Source: Komagataella phaffii GS115
Lineage: Eukaryota; Ascomycota; Pichiomycetes; Pichiales; Pichiaceae
Assembly: GCF_000027005.1 (NCBI RefSeq)
Contig: NC_012964.1
Span: 310,001-374,000, forward strand
DNA length: 64,000 nt
Direction: 5' to 3'
Position 1 is the stretch's first letter. Each line of letters begins with the position of its first letter. The notes beneath the pieces were generated by a model that had not been told where the DNA came from, did not search any database, and was given only the letters and a program-made list of their open reading frames with translations. Shown here piece after piece: positions 19,702 to 29,011 of the stretch. The translations under genes and the position numbers were made by a program.

Positions 19702-20799
19702 ATGGATATTGAGGATGAAAATCATGCTAAGAACATCAGTCAATGGCTGGAGGATAACGCGTTGTCTGCAGACTCAGAGTACAAGCAAATGTCGAGTGAC
19801 CTTGAAGACTCCACCATGAGATTTCACAATAACCAAGACCAAAATGAGCCAGGCCAAGAGGAAGCGTATGGGAAAATGCAACAAGAGGCATACAATGCGC
19901 ATGCCGCCCAGATAGACGACTTCATCGATATTGAAGGGTTGGAAGGCGGTGACAATAATGCGCTTGCCTACAATGATATGCTGCCTACAACGTCTGATCT
20001 CAACTTCACCCCACTGTTGTCTCCCAATGCAAGTTCAATTCTAACGCCTTCACTTCCAAGCCAAACTTATTCTTTCACACCCCTGACGTCTCCTATGATC
20101 GACGCTATTCCAAATCTACGCACCAAGAGAACAAGCGTGGAGAGCGACCATAAATATACTGGACATAAGGACTCGTTGCGATCTAGTAGAGGAACTGATA
20201 TTCCGCCTCCAATGAAAAAAACGAAAACTCCAAGTTCCACGCCAGCATTTGGTCCTGTGACTTCACGTAGGAGCTCACCTCTTTTGCAGCCTAAGAAGGG
20301 TTCCAATAACACTACTCCTGTGCTGATAAGCAACAACAACAGCTCGTTCAATCAAGATTTTGCTCTCCCGGAATCCTCCCTACCTGGTCCTGTCACTCCT
20401 TTAGATTTGATGGGTTTCAAAGTTCAGAAACAACAATCTGAAGATAAAGGAAAATCCAAATCTGCAGATAAGAAGGCTACTCATAAGCTTGCTGAACAAG
20501 GAAGAAGAAATAGAATGAATAACGCAATTCAAGAGTTGGATGCGATACTCCCACTAGAAATGCGCAAATATGTCACCACTCCCTCCAAGGCTACAACTGT
20601 GGAACTTGCATGTCAGTACATTCAATCTCTTCTGGAAAGAATTGGAGAACTAGAAAAACCGCCCCAAAGCTCACCGAACGATAAGACTACTAATGATTCC
20701 ACATTGCCTGCCAATGCATCTCCTGAAGATCAGGCAGACAATAATTACAACCCAGCAAACGACACAGACTCAATTAGTCCATTAGAGTTTGAAAAGTGA
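19702..20799 (+). CDS. PHO4: PHO4-like bHLH transcription factor
   Basis: This encodes 365 residues. An acidic N-terminal region, a Ser/Pro/Thr-rich middle and a C-terminal bHLH at about residues 255-325 are visible. The basic helix shows His261, Glu265 and Arg268/Arg269 (HKLAEQGRRNR), the residues that read CACGTG in Pho4-type proteins. Helix 2 carries TTPSKATTVELACQYIQSLL, matching Pho4/NUC-1. The family activates phosphate-starvation genes and is controlled by Pho80-Pho85 phosphorylation at Ser-Pro sites; several SP/TP dipeptides occur around residues 95-230. Cbf1-type bHLH proteins are the main alternative, but the loop and helix 2 favour Pho4. It is convergent with the synaptojanin-like gene. 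Confidence 0.82.
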   Translation: MDIEDENHAKNISQWLEDNALSADSEYKQMSSDLEDSTMRFHNNQDQNEPGQEEAYGKMQQEAYNAHAAQIDDFIDIEGLEGGDNNALAYNDMLPTTSDLNFTPLLSPNASSILTPSLPSQTYSFTPLTSPMIDAIPNLRTKRTSVESDHKYTGHKDSLRSSRGTDIPPPMKKTKTPSSTPAFGPVTSRRSSPLLQPKKGSNNTTPVLISNNNSSFNQDFALPESSLPGPVTPLDLMGFKVQKQQSEDKGKSKSADKKATHKLAEQGRRNRMNNAIQELDAILPLEMRKYVTTPSKATTVELACQYIQSLLERIGELEKPPQSSPNDKTTNDSTLPANASPEDQADNNYNPANDTDSISPLEFEK

Positions 20800-20888
20800 T
20801 TGATAGATGTAGGAGTTCTAAACTTGATATGACTTTCTATTATGTTCGGTTTGTATAGAATATACATGTGCTGTTCATCAATGACCAG

Positions 20889-23800
20889 CTATTTCTTTTT
20901 GGGCATCAGAACGGGGAAAGCGCTCATTGATGAATTTATAGATTCTTGCTTCCTCGGAGGCGGAGGTGGAGGTGCCGCTGAAGCAGTATTTAAAGAATCT
21001 GTCGAAATCGCTTTCTGGACTGGCGGGACCGTCTGGATCGTGTTTTCGGGAGACATCGCTTTTAACGAACTTGGCTTATCAGGTACCATTGGACGAACAG
21101 GTTTCGTAGATATTTCAGCCTTAGCACGGTCCGTAGAAACCTCGAACGGACTTGACGGCCTGGTATTATTCCCGCTGTTCGCCCTTGATGGTATTAATGG
21201 AGCCATATTAAGGGCATACCCCGGAGGAGGAGGGGTTTCCGGTGTACTTGGTTGTGGAGGAGTAACCCTATTCCTTGGAGGAGGTGGCGGAGGCGGGAAA
21301 TGACCCGGAACGGGTTGTGAAACCTGCTTTCCTTCAGTTTCAGTGTAAATTGAAGTATTAGAACTGCTGGAAGCATCATTGAAATCAATTAGATCGCCAA
21401 ATTTATCCCCATTGCTTGATGCCGATGATGCTTCTGATTTTGGATCACGTCTATAATCATCGTAGATCTTTCTCATCAAAGTTAGTTTAGTGCGTTCATC
21501 GACGTATGTAACATGTGCTTTAAAAGTTCCATAAATTGGTTTATGGTCAGAAATTGTTATGCTTTGAACAGAATTGTAGTTTACCTGCTGCAATCTTTTA
21601 CCACGATAAAGTATTCTATCAGTCCAAGAAGGCACCCTCTGTTTTTCACTAGTGTCAAACACACTAGTACCTTTATCATACTTGTAAGTAGGCAAAAAAT
21701 TAATTTTCATTTCATAAAAGTCAGCAAAGGCTCCTTTATGAACCATCTCAGTCTTCAATTGGTCCTCGGCAAGCAGTTCGTCGTACACACCATTTAGGGC
21801 AGAACTGCGAACCAGTTCGTTTGGCAAGGGAACTCGATAGTTGAGGTCACCTAACCATATAACGCAATCATGGTCATATATAGTTTTGTTTCGACTGAAT
21901 CTGATTCCTTGGGAAATGGTTGTAAAATCGTTATTTCTTTCAACAACACTATTTAGTCCAGCTGCCAAATGGGAATTCAATAAACAGAATGTTGTCGATC
22001 CAAAACTGAACCGAAGGGCAACAGCTCCTTTATTTGCGGTTATACCTCCAAGACCAGTTTTCTTGCTGCATCCTTCGACTTGAGTCACCTTTGGCATTTT
22101 ATCTTCTTTGATAAAGAACAAGAGCAGCAAGGAGGTCATTTGTTCTGATCGTAATAAAATATACTTGCTAGAGCTGATCTTGTTCAGCTGGGTTTTGATC
22201 TCCTCAGACCAATAATGAGATCTTGATGAATCAGAGTTCAAAATATTGCTTGCAGTTAGTTCCACCACTTCTTGGAACCCAAGAATTACCACATCAGGGG
22301 CACCTTCAATGCCACCGTTTTCTTTGGGAAACAACCAATCAGTAAAGTCGTCAGCATATGCAGTTCCACCAAGGTTGTAACTTCCTGTAAATATCCTAAT
22401 GTCATCTTCAGCAGAGAATTGGCTTTTCAACTTGCTTAATTCGTTATCTACATGATCAGAAACAGGGTCAAAAATTCTTACTTCAACCTGATTTGACATT
22501 TTGCCCAATAGAGTATCAATAGTTACTTGTTTAGCTTTATCTTGAAAATTATTGATGTACATTCTGCTGATGGATTTGGTAGCATCAGATAATGCCCCAG
22601 CAATACCCATCTTTCCACTTCTAGTAAAACTTGACTTCAAGGCGTTTGTGCCCGTGTAGATTTGGGAAATGGCATCACCATGATCTGCCCAGAGTGTGTT
22701 ATGTTTGTTGAAAAGGTCTGAATCATAATTGGTGTTTAAGTTATGTCTCTGCAAGAACATGTTCAGGGTTGCATTGGATATAACCTGTTGAACAACATTT
22801 GTCCTGTCCAAGCAATCTAAACAATTGGTCCTGAAAACACCTTTTTGGAGTGTTAATACTTTTTGGTTTTTGACATCGTAACTAAAATAGTCAAAATCGT
22901 AAATAGACTCTTCTAGAAAAGGAATGACTTTAGTAGCCAAAGCGTAATTCTTTCCTGTTTCTTTATGAAAGTCAAATTCGGTAAGATATGCTTGAGGAGA
23001 GCCCTTTTTGTTAACAATTTCGAAATGTTTTCTGTAAGTGTTGCTCAGGCCAATCTCGGAAGGTTTAGTGGACAGTAGGTTTACAATATGAACAGGACCA
23101 TATTTTCCATTTAATGCTGCAAAATGCTTTTCAAAAACAGGTTCAGTGGCCTCTAATGATCTTGTTATAGTGACCTTAGGGTTAACCAAGGCAGTATCCT
23201 GCTCCCAGAATATCGGCACGGATCCTCTTACTTCGGTGTAGGCATAAATGAAGTCTTTTGAATGCAAAATTAATTCTGTTTCCACAAAATTGGCAACATA
23301 GCCTTCGTCGTCAATACCACGGGCATTATACCTTGTACCTGCACGTTTCCAAGATTGCTTAGATATGATCGTGGCGTTACATTTTTGATGGCCAATCCTA
23401 GTTCGAAAAGTTTCTGCAAAGCCCCGTATTACAGTGGTCAGAAATCCATTTCTATCCAAGATCTTCTTGCTATCTGTAGGCAGTCTATCCCTGAAATTAA
23501 CGACTTCTTTCATCATGTAACTGTTCCACATGTAGTCCAAATGGAAAGAGTCAAAACTTAAGGAATCAGAGTTGACATCCCTAGACTGTAAAGTACTTGT
23601 CAAGTCAAAATTTGTGCTGTAGTAAAACGAACCATTGCTCAACAATCTCCTTAACTCATAAGTCGGATTCTGCTCATAAGAGAGATGATTATCGCTGGCC
23701 TCGGTGGAACCTCTGGATCTTAGAGCCTCTTCGTTAACATCGGAAGTGGTAATAGGATACCCATTGCCATCCAGCTCTAGGAAGTCCCATGCATCTCTAT

Positions 23801-24098
23801 TCAGACAATGAAACTCCACATTGTAGATTTTATTCACGGTTTCACCATCTGTCGGAGTGGCAACCTCTGTTTTTCCAGTAATAACGCATAAAAATACGTC
23901 TTCATTGACATTTATCAGACCAAGAAATCCATGAGCTTTGTTTCTGGACAAAGGTTTCATATGCTTGGGGCTGAAACTCTCCTTTTCCACAAAATCTACG
24001 GCACATTGGTTTTTATCTTTGATATACTTGATCAGCAGACAATGCGTACTGGATACAAGTGCTATGAGTCTTGTTTTTTCATGGATTAAAACTCTCAT
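20889..24098 (-). CDS. Synaptojanin-like phosphoinositide phosphatase (Sac1 + inositol 5-phosphatase)
   Basis: This is a 1069-residue enzyme of the Inp51/Inp52/Inp53 family that removes phosphates from PI(4,5)P2 and other phosphoinositides during endocytosis and trans-Golgi traffic. I start it at ATG 24098 (MRVLIHEKTR), which matches the family N-terminus; the frame extends upstream only to a GTG. The Sac1 domain (about 1-500) has an intact CX5R site, NCLDCLDRTN, with Cys426. Inp51 has a degenerate Sac1 site, so this resembles Inp52/Inp53. The 5-phosphatase domain (about 560-860) shows WLGDLNYR, PSWTDRILY and SDHKPIYG. The last 140 residues are Pro-rich (PPPPPPRNR), probably binding SH3-type endocytic partners. 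Confidence 0.92.
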   Translation of the reverse strand: MRVLIHEKTRLIALVSSTHCLLIKYIKDKNQCAVDFVEKESFSPKHMKPLSRNKAHGFLGLINVNEDVFLCVITGKTEVATPTDGETVNKIYNVEFHCLNRDAWDFLELDGNGYPITTSDVNEEALRSRGSTEASDNHLSYEQNPTYELRRLLSNGSFYYSTNFDLTSTLQSRDVNSDSLSFDSFHLDYMWNSYMMKEVVNFRDRLPTDSKKILDRNGFLTTVIRGFAETFRTRIGHQKCNATIISKQSWKRAGTRYNARGIDDEGYVANFVETELILHSKDFIYAYTEVRGSVPIFWEQDTALVNPKVTITRSLEATEPVFEKHFAALNGKYGPVHIVNLLSTKPSEIGLSNTYRKHFEIVNKKGSPQAYLTEFDFHKETGKNYALATKVIPFLEESIYDFDYFSYDVKNQKVLTLQKGVFRTNCLDCLDRTNVVQQVISNATLNMFLQRHNLNTNYDSDLFNKHNTLWADHGDAISQIYTGTNALKSSFTRSGKMGIAGALSDATKSISRMYINNFQDKAKQVTIDTLLGKMSNQVEVRIFDPVSDHVDNELSKLKSQFSAEDDIRIFTGSYNLGGTAYADDFTDWLFPKENGGIEGAPDVVILGFQEVVELTASNILNSDSSRSHYWSEEIKTQLNKISSSKYILLRSEQMTSLLLLFFIKEDKMPKVTQVEGCSKKTGLGGITANKGAVALRFSFGSTTFCLLNSHLAAGLNSVVERNNDFTTISQGIRFSRNKTIYDHDCVIWLGDLNYRVPLPNELVRSSALNGVYDELLAEDQLKTEMVHKGAFADFYEMKINFLPTYKYDKGTSVFDTSEKQRVPSWTDRILYRGKRLQQVNYNSVQSITISDHKPIYGTFKAHVTYVDERTKLTLMRKIYDDYRRDPKSEASSASSNGDKFGDLIDFNDASSSSNTSIYTETEGKQVSQPVPGHFPPPPPPPRNRVTPPQPSTPETPPPPGYALNMAPLIPSRANSGNNTRPSSPFEVSTDRAKAEISTKPVRPMVPDKPSSLKAMSPENTIQTVPPVQKAISTDSLNTASAAPPPPPPRKQESINSSMSAFPVLMPKKK

Positions 24099-24526
24099 AC
24101 TCAATGACTCAACGGCAAATGGGAAACGACGATTTTGATGTTTCCTGGCCTTGGTTCTGCTGGTCTTGTATGGTATCCAGCTCGTTATCTGTGATGAGAC
24201 AGTTCTTGGTGCCTCGTTCTGGGCATTAAGTGGCACACGACAGATCGTATCTACTATAATGATGGATGGTAAAATACTACAAACGGATCAGCCAAGTAAC
24301 ACAAGATAAAAGTGGCAAGAGATATTTGGATGATTGAAAGCTCTTTTCCACTATCATTGTCTCTGTGTCCATCTAATTCACTACCGTGTCGTCACTCTCC
24401 CCACATCTGGAGTGAAAAGTGTAAACCTACCTAATCTAATAGTGTACCACACAATATGTTCCTCACTCTTCCGCTACTCATTGGATGAAATGAAATCATA
24501 CTACGAACTCATAGTCAACCCCAGAA
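24099..24526. other. Intergenic region between the synaptojanin-like gene and the twin-CX9C gene
   Basis: This 428-bp stretch lies between divergent genes. The first 138 bp are open in the synaptojanin frame without an ATG and probably form its 5' leader. No other element stands out. Confidence 0.5.
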
Positions 24527-24847
24527 ATGGCTCCCTTACAACAAGTCGGCAGACACGGAGGCCCTAACAAATGTTTCGGTGAATTTCAGCGTGTTGTCGA
24601 ATGCATGACGAATGCCAAACATGACTCATACGAACCATGCAACAATTTGAAGAACGATTACTTGGAATGTAGGAAGCACAAGGTGGAAAGATACAAGGCT
24701 TTCCTAATGCAAAAACATGCTGAAGAACTCGGAAAGGACCCAGAGGAGATTGGTGCTCCATTCGTGAGAAAAAGAAGATTCCTGACTTCCAAGACCTTAG
24801 GACTTGTCGATGGTGACGACTACGAAATTGGCGTGGAAAAGATCTAG
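24527..24847 (+). CDS. Twin CX9C protein, probable mitochondrial intermembrane-space or complex I 15-kDa-type subunit
   Basis: This encodes 106 residues with two CX9C motifs: Cys16-FGEFQRVVE-Cys26 and Cys39-NNLKNDYLE-Cys49. This is the signature of coiled-coil-helix proteins imported and oxidised by Mia40 in the mitochondrial intermembrane space. No cleavable presequence is present, as usual for this class. The spacing and the YLECRKHKVERYK helix resemble the NDUFS5/NIPM accessory subunit of respiratory complex I, but I cannot separate this from other CHCH proteins such as cytochrome oxidase assembly factors. It is convergent with CFT2, 29 bp apart. Confidence 0.75.
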   Translation: MAPLQQVGRHGGPNKCFGEFQRVVECMTNAKHDSYEPCNNLKNDYLECRKHKVERYKAFLMQKHAEELGKDPEEIGAPFVRKRRFLTSKTLGLVDGDDYEIGVEKI

Positions 24848-24876
24848 ACACATTTTTATTTATTTTATTGATTAAT

Positions 24877-27441
24877 TTACACATATGCTAACATGCCTTG
24901 AACTGCACTTCGTATGACATAAAATAACTCATTACAAGTTCCATCAATCATGATTTCACCGTCATTGAGTTTCTTGATCATGATCTCGTCATTAATTACC
25001 AAGGTACCTTTACCTTTGAACTCAGCCTTGAGTTGAAGGCCCAACAATCTTGTTTTTAAATCACTCAATCTGATGTCACCAATGGCTAGTGGTGCTGTAC
25101 TCTTTAAGGTCGAAAGCTGATCCAGAGGATTCAACACCAACTCTTGGTAGTGTGACTCATCTTTGTTCTTGTCTCCTTCGTCTTCGTTCTCAGTCGTCTG
25201 TGATTCAATCTTTTTATCGGTGATAGTTTCTAAAACACCATTGACATAGGCAACACTGTATCCTCCTGCAATGTTCTGCCATTGCAATTCCGATTCTAAA
25301 GTGTCTGCCAATTTGACTTCTAAAGTAGCTTGCGCACTTTCCATTTCTATAGCCTCATCTGGTATTGTTACGTAGACTTGTGTGTTTCTACTGTTTTTGG
25401 ACTTTATGGAAGTGACAATAGATTCTGCAGTCTTCTCACGGTGTGATTTTCTACCCGGAAGAATCAACAAATTCCTTGGTTTCAAAGAATTAAGAATCAA
25501 CAACACAGAACGAAGGTCAACCGTTCCTGAAAGATCAATAAACGACAACCCGCATCTTGCAGTAATCATATTACTAGTTAATTGCAGTCTTTCTGGGTTC
25601 ACTAGAGGGTCGAAGTTGTAGATTGTCTCTTTCACACTTTTAGCATTTCTTCTCCTCTTTCTGGCAGGACCGTTTTCACCTCCATCGTCATTATCGTCGT
25701 CATCATCATCATCGTCGTCGTCTCCCATATGACCATTTCCCTTTCCTCTATTGTTTCTTTTCAACTTATTATCTAGCATTCGACTGAATTCTTCACTTTT
25801 GTCTTCTTTGACAAAGTCAGAATGGTCAATTTTGATACCATAATCATCCGTCTCTTGAATTCTTGAATGGTAAGGAAACAATCTGTTTCTTCCCTTGGCA
25901 TTTCTAACGTCAAAGTCCAATGGAATCTTATAAATGTCCTTCTCCTGTTTCTTAGTGGAAGCCACTGCGGTAGTTGTAGTGTTTCCTCTTTCGTCATTCG
26001 CTGTCTCTTCAACACCAATATCCTCTTTATCCTCCTCTTCATCTTCATCTTCATCTTCTTCAAGGGCCTTTACAGCAGCAGGATCAAATTCAGAGATTGG
26101 CTTGTTGATATCAATGCTTTTATCAGCGAGAATGGTAGTATTCATCTTTTCAACTTGCCTCTTTTTCCTCTTCTCCTGCTTTCTCTCGTTCACTATTTCA
26201 GTATATTGGGCTAGCTCTAGTCCAGTCAACTTCTTTAAAGTGACTCTGGAGAATGTAAGTAATTTCTCAAATGGAACAGGGAACCCATCTTCAAGCTTTC
26301 CATTTCGTTCTAAAGTCAGTTTTTCCCAAATCTCATAAATGGAGGCACCAAAACTTGAGTTTGTAGGTCTTTCAGTAAATATGATCGTATTTTTCTCGTC
26401 AATACAGATGCTTGCCAGGGTTGAGTGAGCAGTAGAGCCTATAGTCAGATCCGCATCAGCTGTGAACACTACCTTAGCTCCTGGTAACTGGACCAAATCG
26501 TCAACATCGACCAATTGCACCCTCGACGGGTCAAACGGAGTTTCGTTTCTTTCTTCCCAATCTTTTATAATCTTTGGAGACATCCACTCCAGCATATTTC
26601 CTGCTAATGACAGTGATTTGGAACCTGTGAATGCGACCAGCAGCACTGGAATCGGTTGATTTCCCAAGTGTTGGTCCATAAGGTGAAGTAGTTCCAAAAA
26701 TCTACCGGACATTGATGTGGGCAAAAATACGGTTCCATTCTGAGCAATGGTGGCATCTACCAAAGTAAAAAACTTTTCTAACTTTTTGTTGTAGGATAGG
26801 GAAGAGCCTAGGTCGCTTCCGGTAATAACACTGGCAGGTTTTACCAATTGAGGGATAGGATGACCGTTGGACTGAAGGAACGTTGCAGAATTCAAAAAAC
26901 TATCCTTTGAGTGGTTCCATGCTGGAGCGTATACTATTTTTTCATTATTGTAGTTGATAGACCAAAAAGTACCACCTAAAGAGTGCCCCGCATTGTAGGG
27001 TGTGACACTGAGTCCCTGTGCAATACCGGTAAGAGGAGTTGATTGGGAGTACTTCAAAGGTATGATTGAGTCAAAGCATTCGTCAATGTCAGATTTTTCC
27101 ATAATAGAACCTTCTAAGGGCCCCACAAGTCCTTTTGCCCTGTACAACTCTGTGGTGGACACCTTTCCGAGATTGGTAATTGGATATGTCGAGTAGATCG
27201 GAAGTGTTTTCAGCACTGGATACTTTTGCAGCAGATACACAAACCCGCCAATAAAATCTGCCGTAGGATGTGACAAGAGAATGACGTTTATTTGAGGAAT
27301 GATCTTGTCCAAGTAAGAGAGATCTGCCACACCATCCCAACTTGGATCGGCAAAAATATTGATACCTGGATCAAAGTACAACAAAGACGCCCGTATCACA
27401 GTGTTCTCATTGTCAGGTGACAAAAGAGTGTAGGAGAACAT
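24877..27441 (-). CDS. CFT2: CFT2, cleavage/polyadenylation factor subunit (CPSF-100 type)
   Basis: Cft2/Ydh1 is a subunit of the nuclear pre-mRNA 3'-end cleavage and polyadenylation factor. The 854 residues hold a metallo-beta-lactamase plus beta-CASP fold. The expected zinc motif HxHxDH is degenerate (LLSHPTADFIGG), as in CPSF-100-type subunits that lack the nuclease activity of their partner Ysh1. The segment NAGHSLGGTFW is also family-typical. Two acidic insertions, a Glu/Asp run near residue 455-470 and an Asp run of nine near 575, interrupt the beta-CASP region, encoded by GAT/GAC-type triplet repeats. In S. cerevisiae CFT2 (YLR115W) lies close to APT1 and SRN2, which also occur in this window. 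Confidence 0.92.
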   Translation of the reverse strand: MFSYTLLSPDNENTVIRASLLYFDPGINIFADPSWDGVADLSYLDKIIPQINVILLSHPTADFIGGFVYLLQKYPVLKTLPIYSTYPITNLGKVSTTELYRAKGLVGPLEGSIMEKSDIDECFDSIIPLKYSQSTPLTGIAQGLSVTPYNAGHSLGGTFWSINYNNEKIVYAPAWNHSKDSFLNSATFLQSNGHPIPQLVKPASVITGSDLGSSLSYNKKLEKFFTLVDATIAQNGTVFLPTSMSGRFLELLHLMDQHLGNQPIPVLLVAFTGSKSLSLAGNMLEWMSPKIIKDWEERNETPFDPSRVQLVDVDDLVQLPGAKVVFTADADLTIGSTAHSTLASICIDEKNTIIFTERPTNSSFGASIYEIWEKLTLERNGKLEDGFPVPFEKLLTFSRVTLKKLTGLELAQYTEIVNERKQEKRKKRQVEKMNTTILADKSIDINKPISEFDPAAVKALEEDEDEDEEEDKEDIGVEETANDERGNTTTTAVASTKKQEKDIYKIPLDFDVRNAKGRNRLFPYHSRIQETDDYGIKIDHSDFVKEDKSEEFSRMLDNKLKRNNRGKGNGHMGDDDDDDDDDDNDDGGENGPARKRRRNAKSVKETIYNFDPLVNPERLQLTSNMITARCGLSFIDLSGTVDLRSVLLILNSLKPRNLLILPGRKSHREKTAESIVTSIKSKNSRNTQVYVTIPDEAIEMESAQATLEVKLADTLESELQWQNIAGGYSVAYVNGVLETITDKKIESQTTENEDEGDKNKDESHYQELVLNPLDQLSTLKSTAPLAIGDIRLSDLKTRLLGLQLKAEFKGKGTLVINDEIMIKKLNDGEIMIDGTCNELFYVIRSAVQGMLAYV

Positions 27442-27601
27442 TGTACTGTGGGTTCTTTCCTAACTAGAAGGTAATGTTGATTAGGTCGAGTAGAAATATA
27501 CGGTGAAATATAAGCGGTGCACGACTTTAAGTAAGCCTTTACGGAAGAAGAAGGGCAGGGGATGATAGGGATGGTTCATGTTAACTATATAATGTAGGGG
27601 C

Positions 27602-28047
27602 TTAGCAACCACCTCTCAGCGTTAGCACCAAGTGCAATTGTGATCCCGGTCCTATCTTGTAAAATTCTAGAGTTTGGTCGTCACTTCTTAGGAATTGTCA
27701 GTATGAACTATCAAACGGTTATCTTTCTATCACTTACAATTGCTTGCCACTGAATAAGAATCTCTGTTGACTGGGAGGGATTCCTTCCTTTTCCTCCATC
27801 AATGCTTTGATATCAATGATCTAATTGTTCGTTAGTTTTTGACGGTTTGAGGGTGATAAAGTGTGGCTTGGCTTACCTTGTCGGTTGGTTCAACCTCTAC
27901 GGGGATCTGATTGCTGGTTAGAAACGATTGGCCGGAATAATAAGAGATTTCAGGATGTCACTTACTTCTCTACCTGTCAGTGTCTGACTGTTAGTATTGA
28001 AAGGGTTCAAAATTAGATTGCTCACTCACTTTGACTTTGATCTCCAT
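27602..28047 (-). CDS. RUB1: RUB1, NEDD8-type ubiquitin-like modifier, five exons
   Basis: Rub1 is the ubiquitin-like protein conjugated to cullins. Exons on the minus strand are 28030-28047, 27966-27983, 27877-27906, 27738-27820 and 27602-27686. Introns of 46, 59, 56 and 51 nt have donors GTGAGT, GTAAGT, GTAAGC and GTAAGT, and branch sites such as TACTAAC and CTAAC. Joined, they give 77 residues with no stop: MEIKVKTLTGRE, then IPVEVEPTDK, IIDIKALMEEKEG, IPPSQQRFLFSGKQL, and an end in HLVLTLRGGC. The diagnostic EEKEGIPPSQQR block and terminal Gly75-Gly76 match Rub1/NEDD8; one residue (Cys) follows the diglycine, as Asn does in S. cerevisiae. It is adjacent to MTQ2 and DOP1, as in S. cerevisiae (YDR139C-140W-141C). 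The last acceptor is a tandem AAGAAG. Confidence 0.93.
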
Positions 28048-28333
28048 AGTTGATGTAAGTAACGATGTTGGAAACGACGTGAACTTCTCAAAGGGTTCTG
28101 TGATTACATAAGCACATAGTATTATGTTGCTAGGACAGTAATTAAATGAAGGAAGAAGTTTGGGGAAAACGTATCTTGTCCGTCTACAGTTGAGTGTCAA
28201 AAGTTCAAGTTTCCCTCTTCGATAGAGGCACTGGTTATCCTTATTAACTATTAACTTTGAACCCTCCCTTCAATCTAAAAAATATCAAATCCTCTACGCG
28301 AATCAACCTCATCGTCAAACATTTTTCAAGTCC

Positions 28334-29011
28334 ATGCTACCAACACCTTTGACCAAAGATCTAGACTTTGAAAAGGTGTATGAGCCAGCAGAAGACTCCT
28401 TTCTACTTTTGGACGTCTTTGAGAAAGAAAAGCCGTGGTTGGAAAGCTACAAGTGGAACTCAGATGTCCCTCTCGTGGTGGAAATAGGAACTGGATCGGG
28501 AGTTGTAACCACATTTGTTAATCAACACATAATCCCTCAAGGACTGTTTCTTGCCACTGACTTGAACCCTCATTGCTGTAATGCTGTTTTAGGCACTCAT
28601 AAAAGGAATATTGGAAAGAAAGGTAATTTACAGGTGCTTCAATGTGATTTGACAACGCCTTTAAGGAGAAACCAAGTTGATGTCTTGATTTTCAACCCAC
28701 CCTATGTTCCTTCGGAGACAGTACCAGAGGTAGCACGGGATCCAGATTCCGAAGATTGGTTGGATATTGCACTGTTAGGAGGACCTACAGGTATGGATAT
28801 TACCGAAAAGGTATTGGATTCCTTATATGATACCCTCAGTCGAAATGGAGTGGCATACATACTCTTTTGTGCGAGAAACCACCCCGAAAGAGTTATGGAA
28901 AATTTTAAAGCCAAGGAGACTCAGAGAGGAAATGGATGGGAGATTGAATGCGTACAACATCGTAAAGCTGGATGGGAAGTGTTGACTGTTTGGAGGTTTA
29001 TTCGAAGGTAG
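28334..29011 (+). CDS. MTQ2: MTQ2, eRF1 glutamine methyltransferase
   Basis: Mtq2 methylates the GGQ glutamine of release factor eRF1, working with Trm112. The 225 residues form one Rossmann methyltransferase domain. The start YEPAEDSFLLLD is family-typical. Motif I is VVEIGTGSGVVTTF, the acidic loop is ATDLNPHC and the catalytic NPPYVPS begins at Asn121, where NPPY contacts the glutamine amide. The C-terminal segment ARNHPERV and GWEVLTVWRF close the fold. It is divergent from RUB1 (286 bp), and its last 14 bases overlap the end of DOP1 on the other strand. Confidence 0.95.
   Translation: MLPTPLTKDLDFEKVYEPAEDSFLLLDVFEKEKPWLESYKWNSDVPLVVEIGTGSGVVTTFVNQHIIPQGLFLATDLNPHCCNAVLGTHKRNIGKKGNLQVLQCDLTTPLRRNQVDVLIFNPPYVPSETVPEVARDPDSEDWLDIALLGGPTGMDITEKVLDSLYDTLSRNGVAYILFCARNHPERVMENFKAKETQRGNGWEIECVQHRKAGWEVLTVWRFIRR

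Noticed and set aside
20842..21303. Forward frame opposite the Pro-rich tail of the synaptojanin-like gene
   Set aside because: It reads as Gly runs antisense to proline codons; a shadow of the real gene.
24099..24236. N-terminal extension of the synaptojanin-like protein
   Set aside because: It would start at GTG; Sac1-family proteins begin at the MRVLIHEK-like position.
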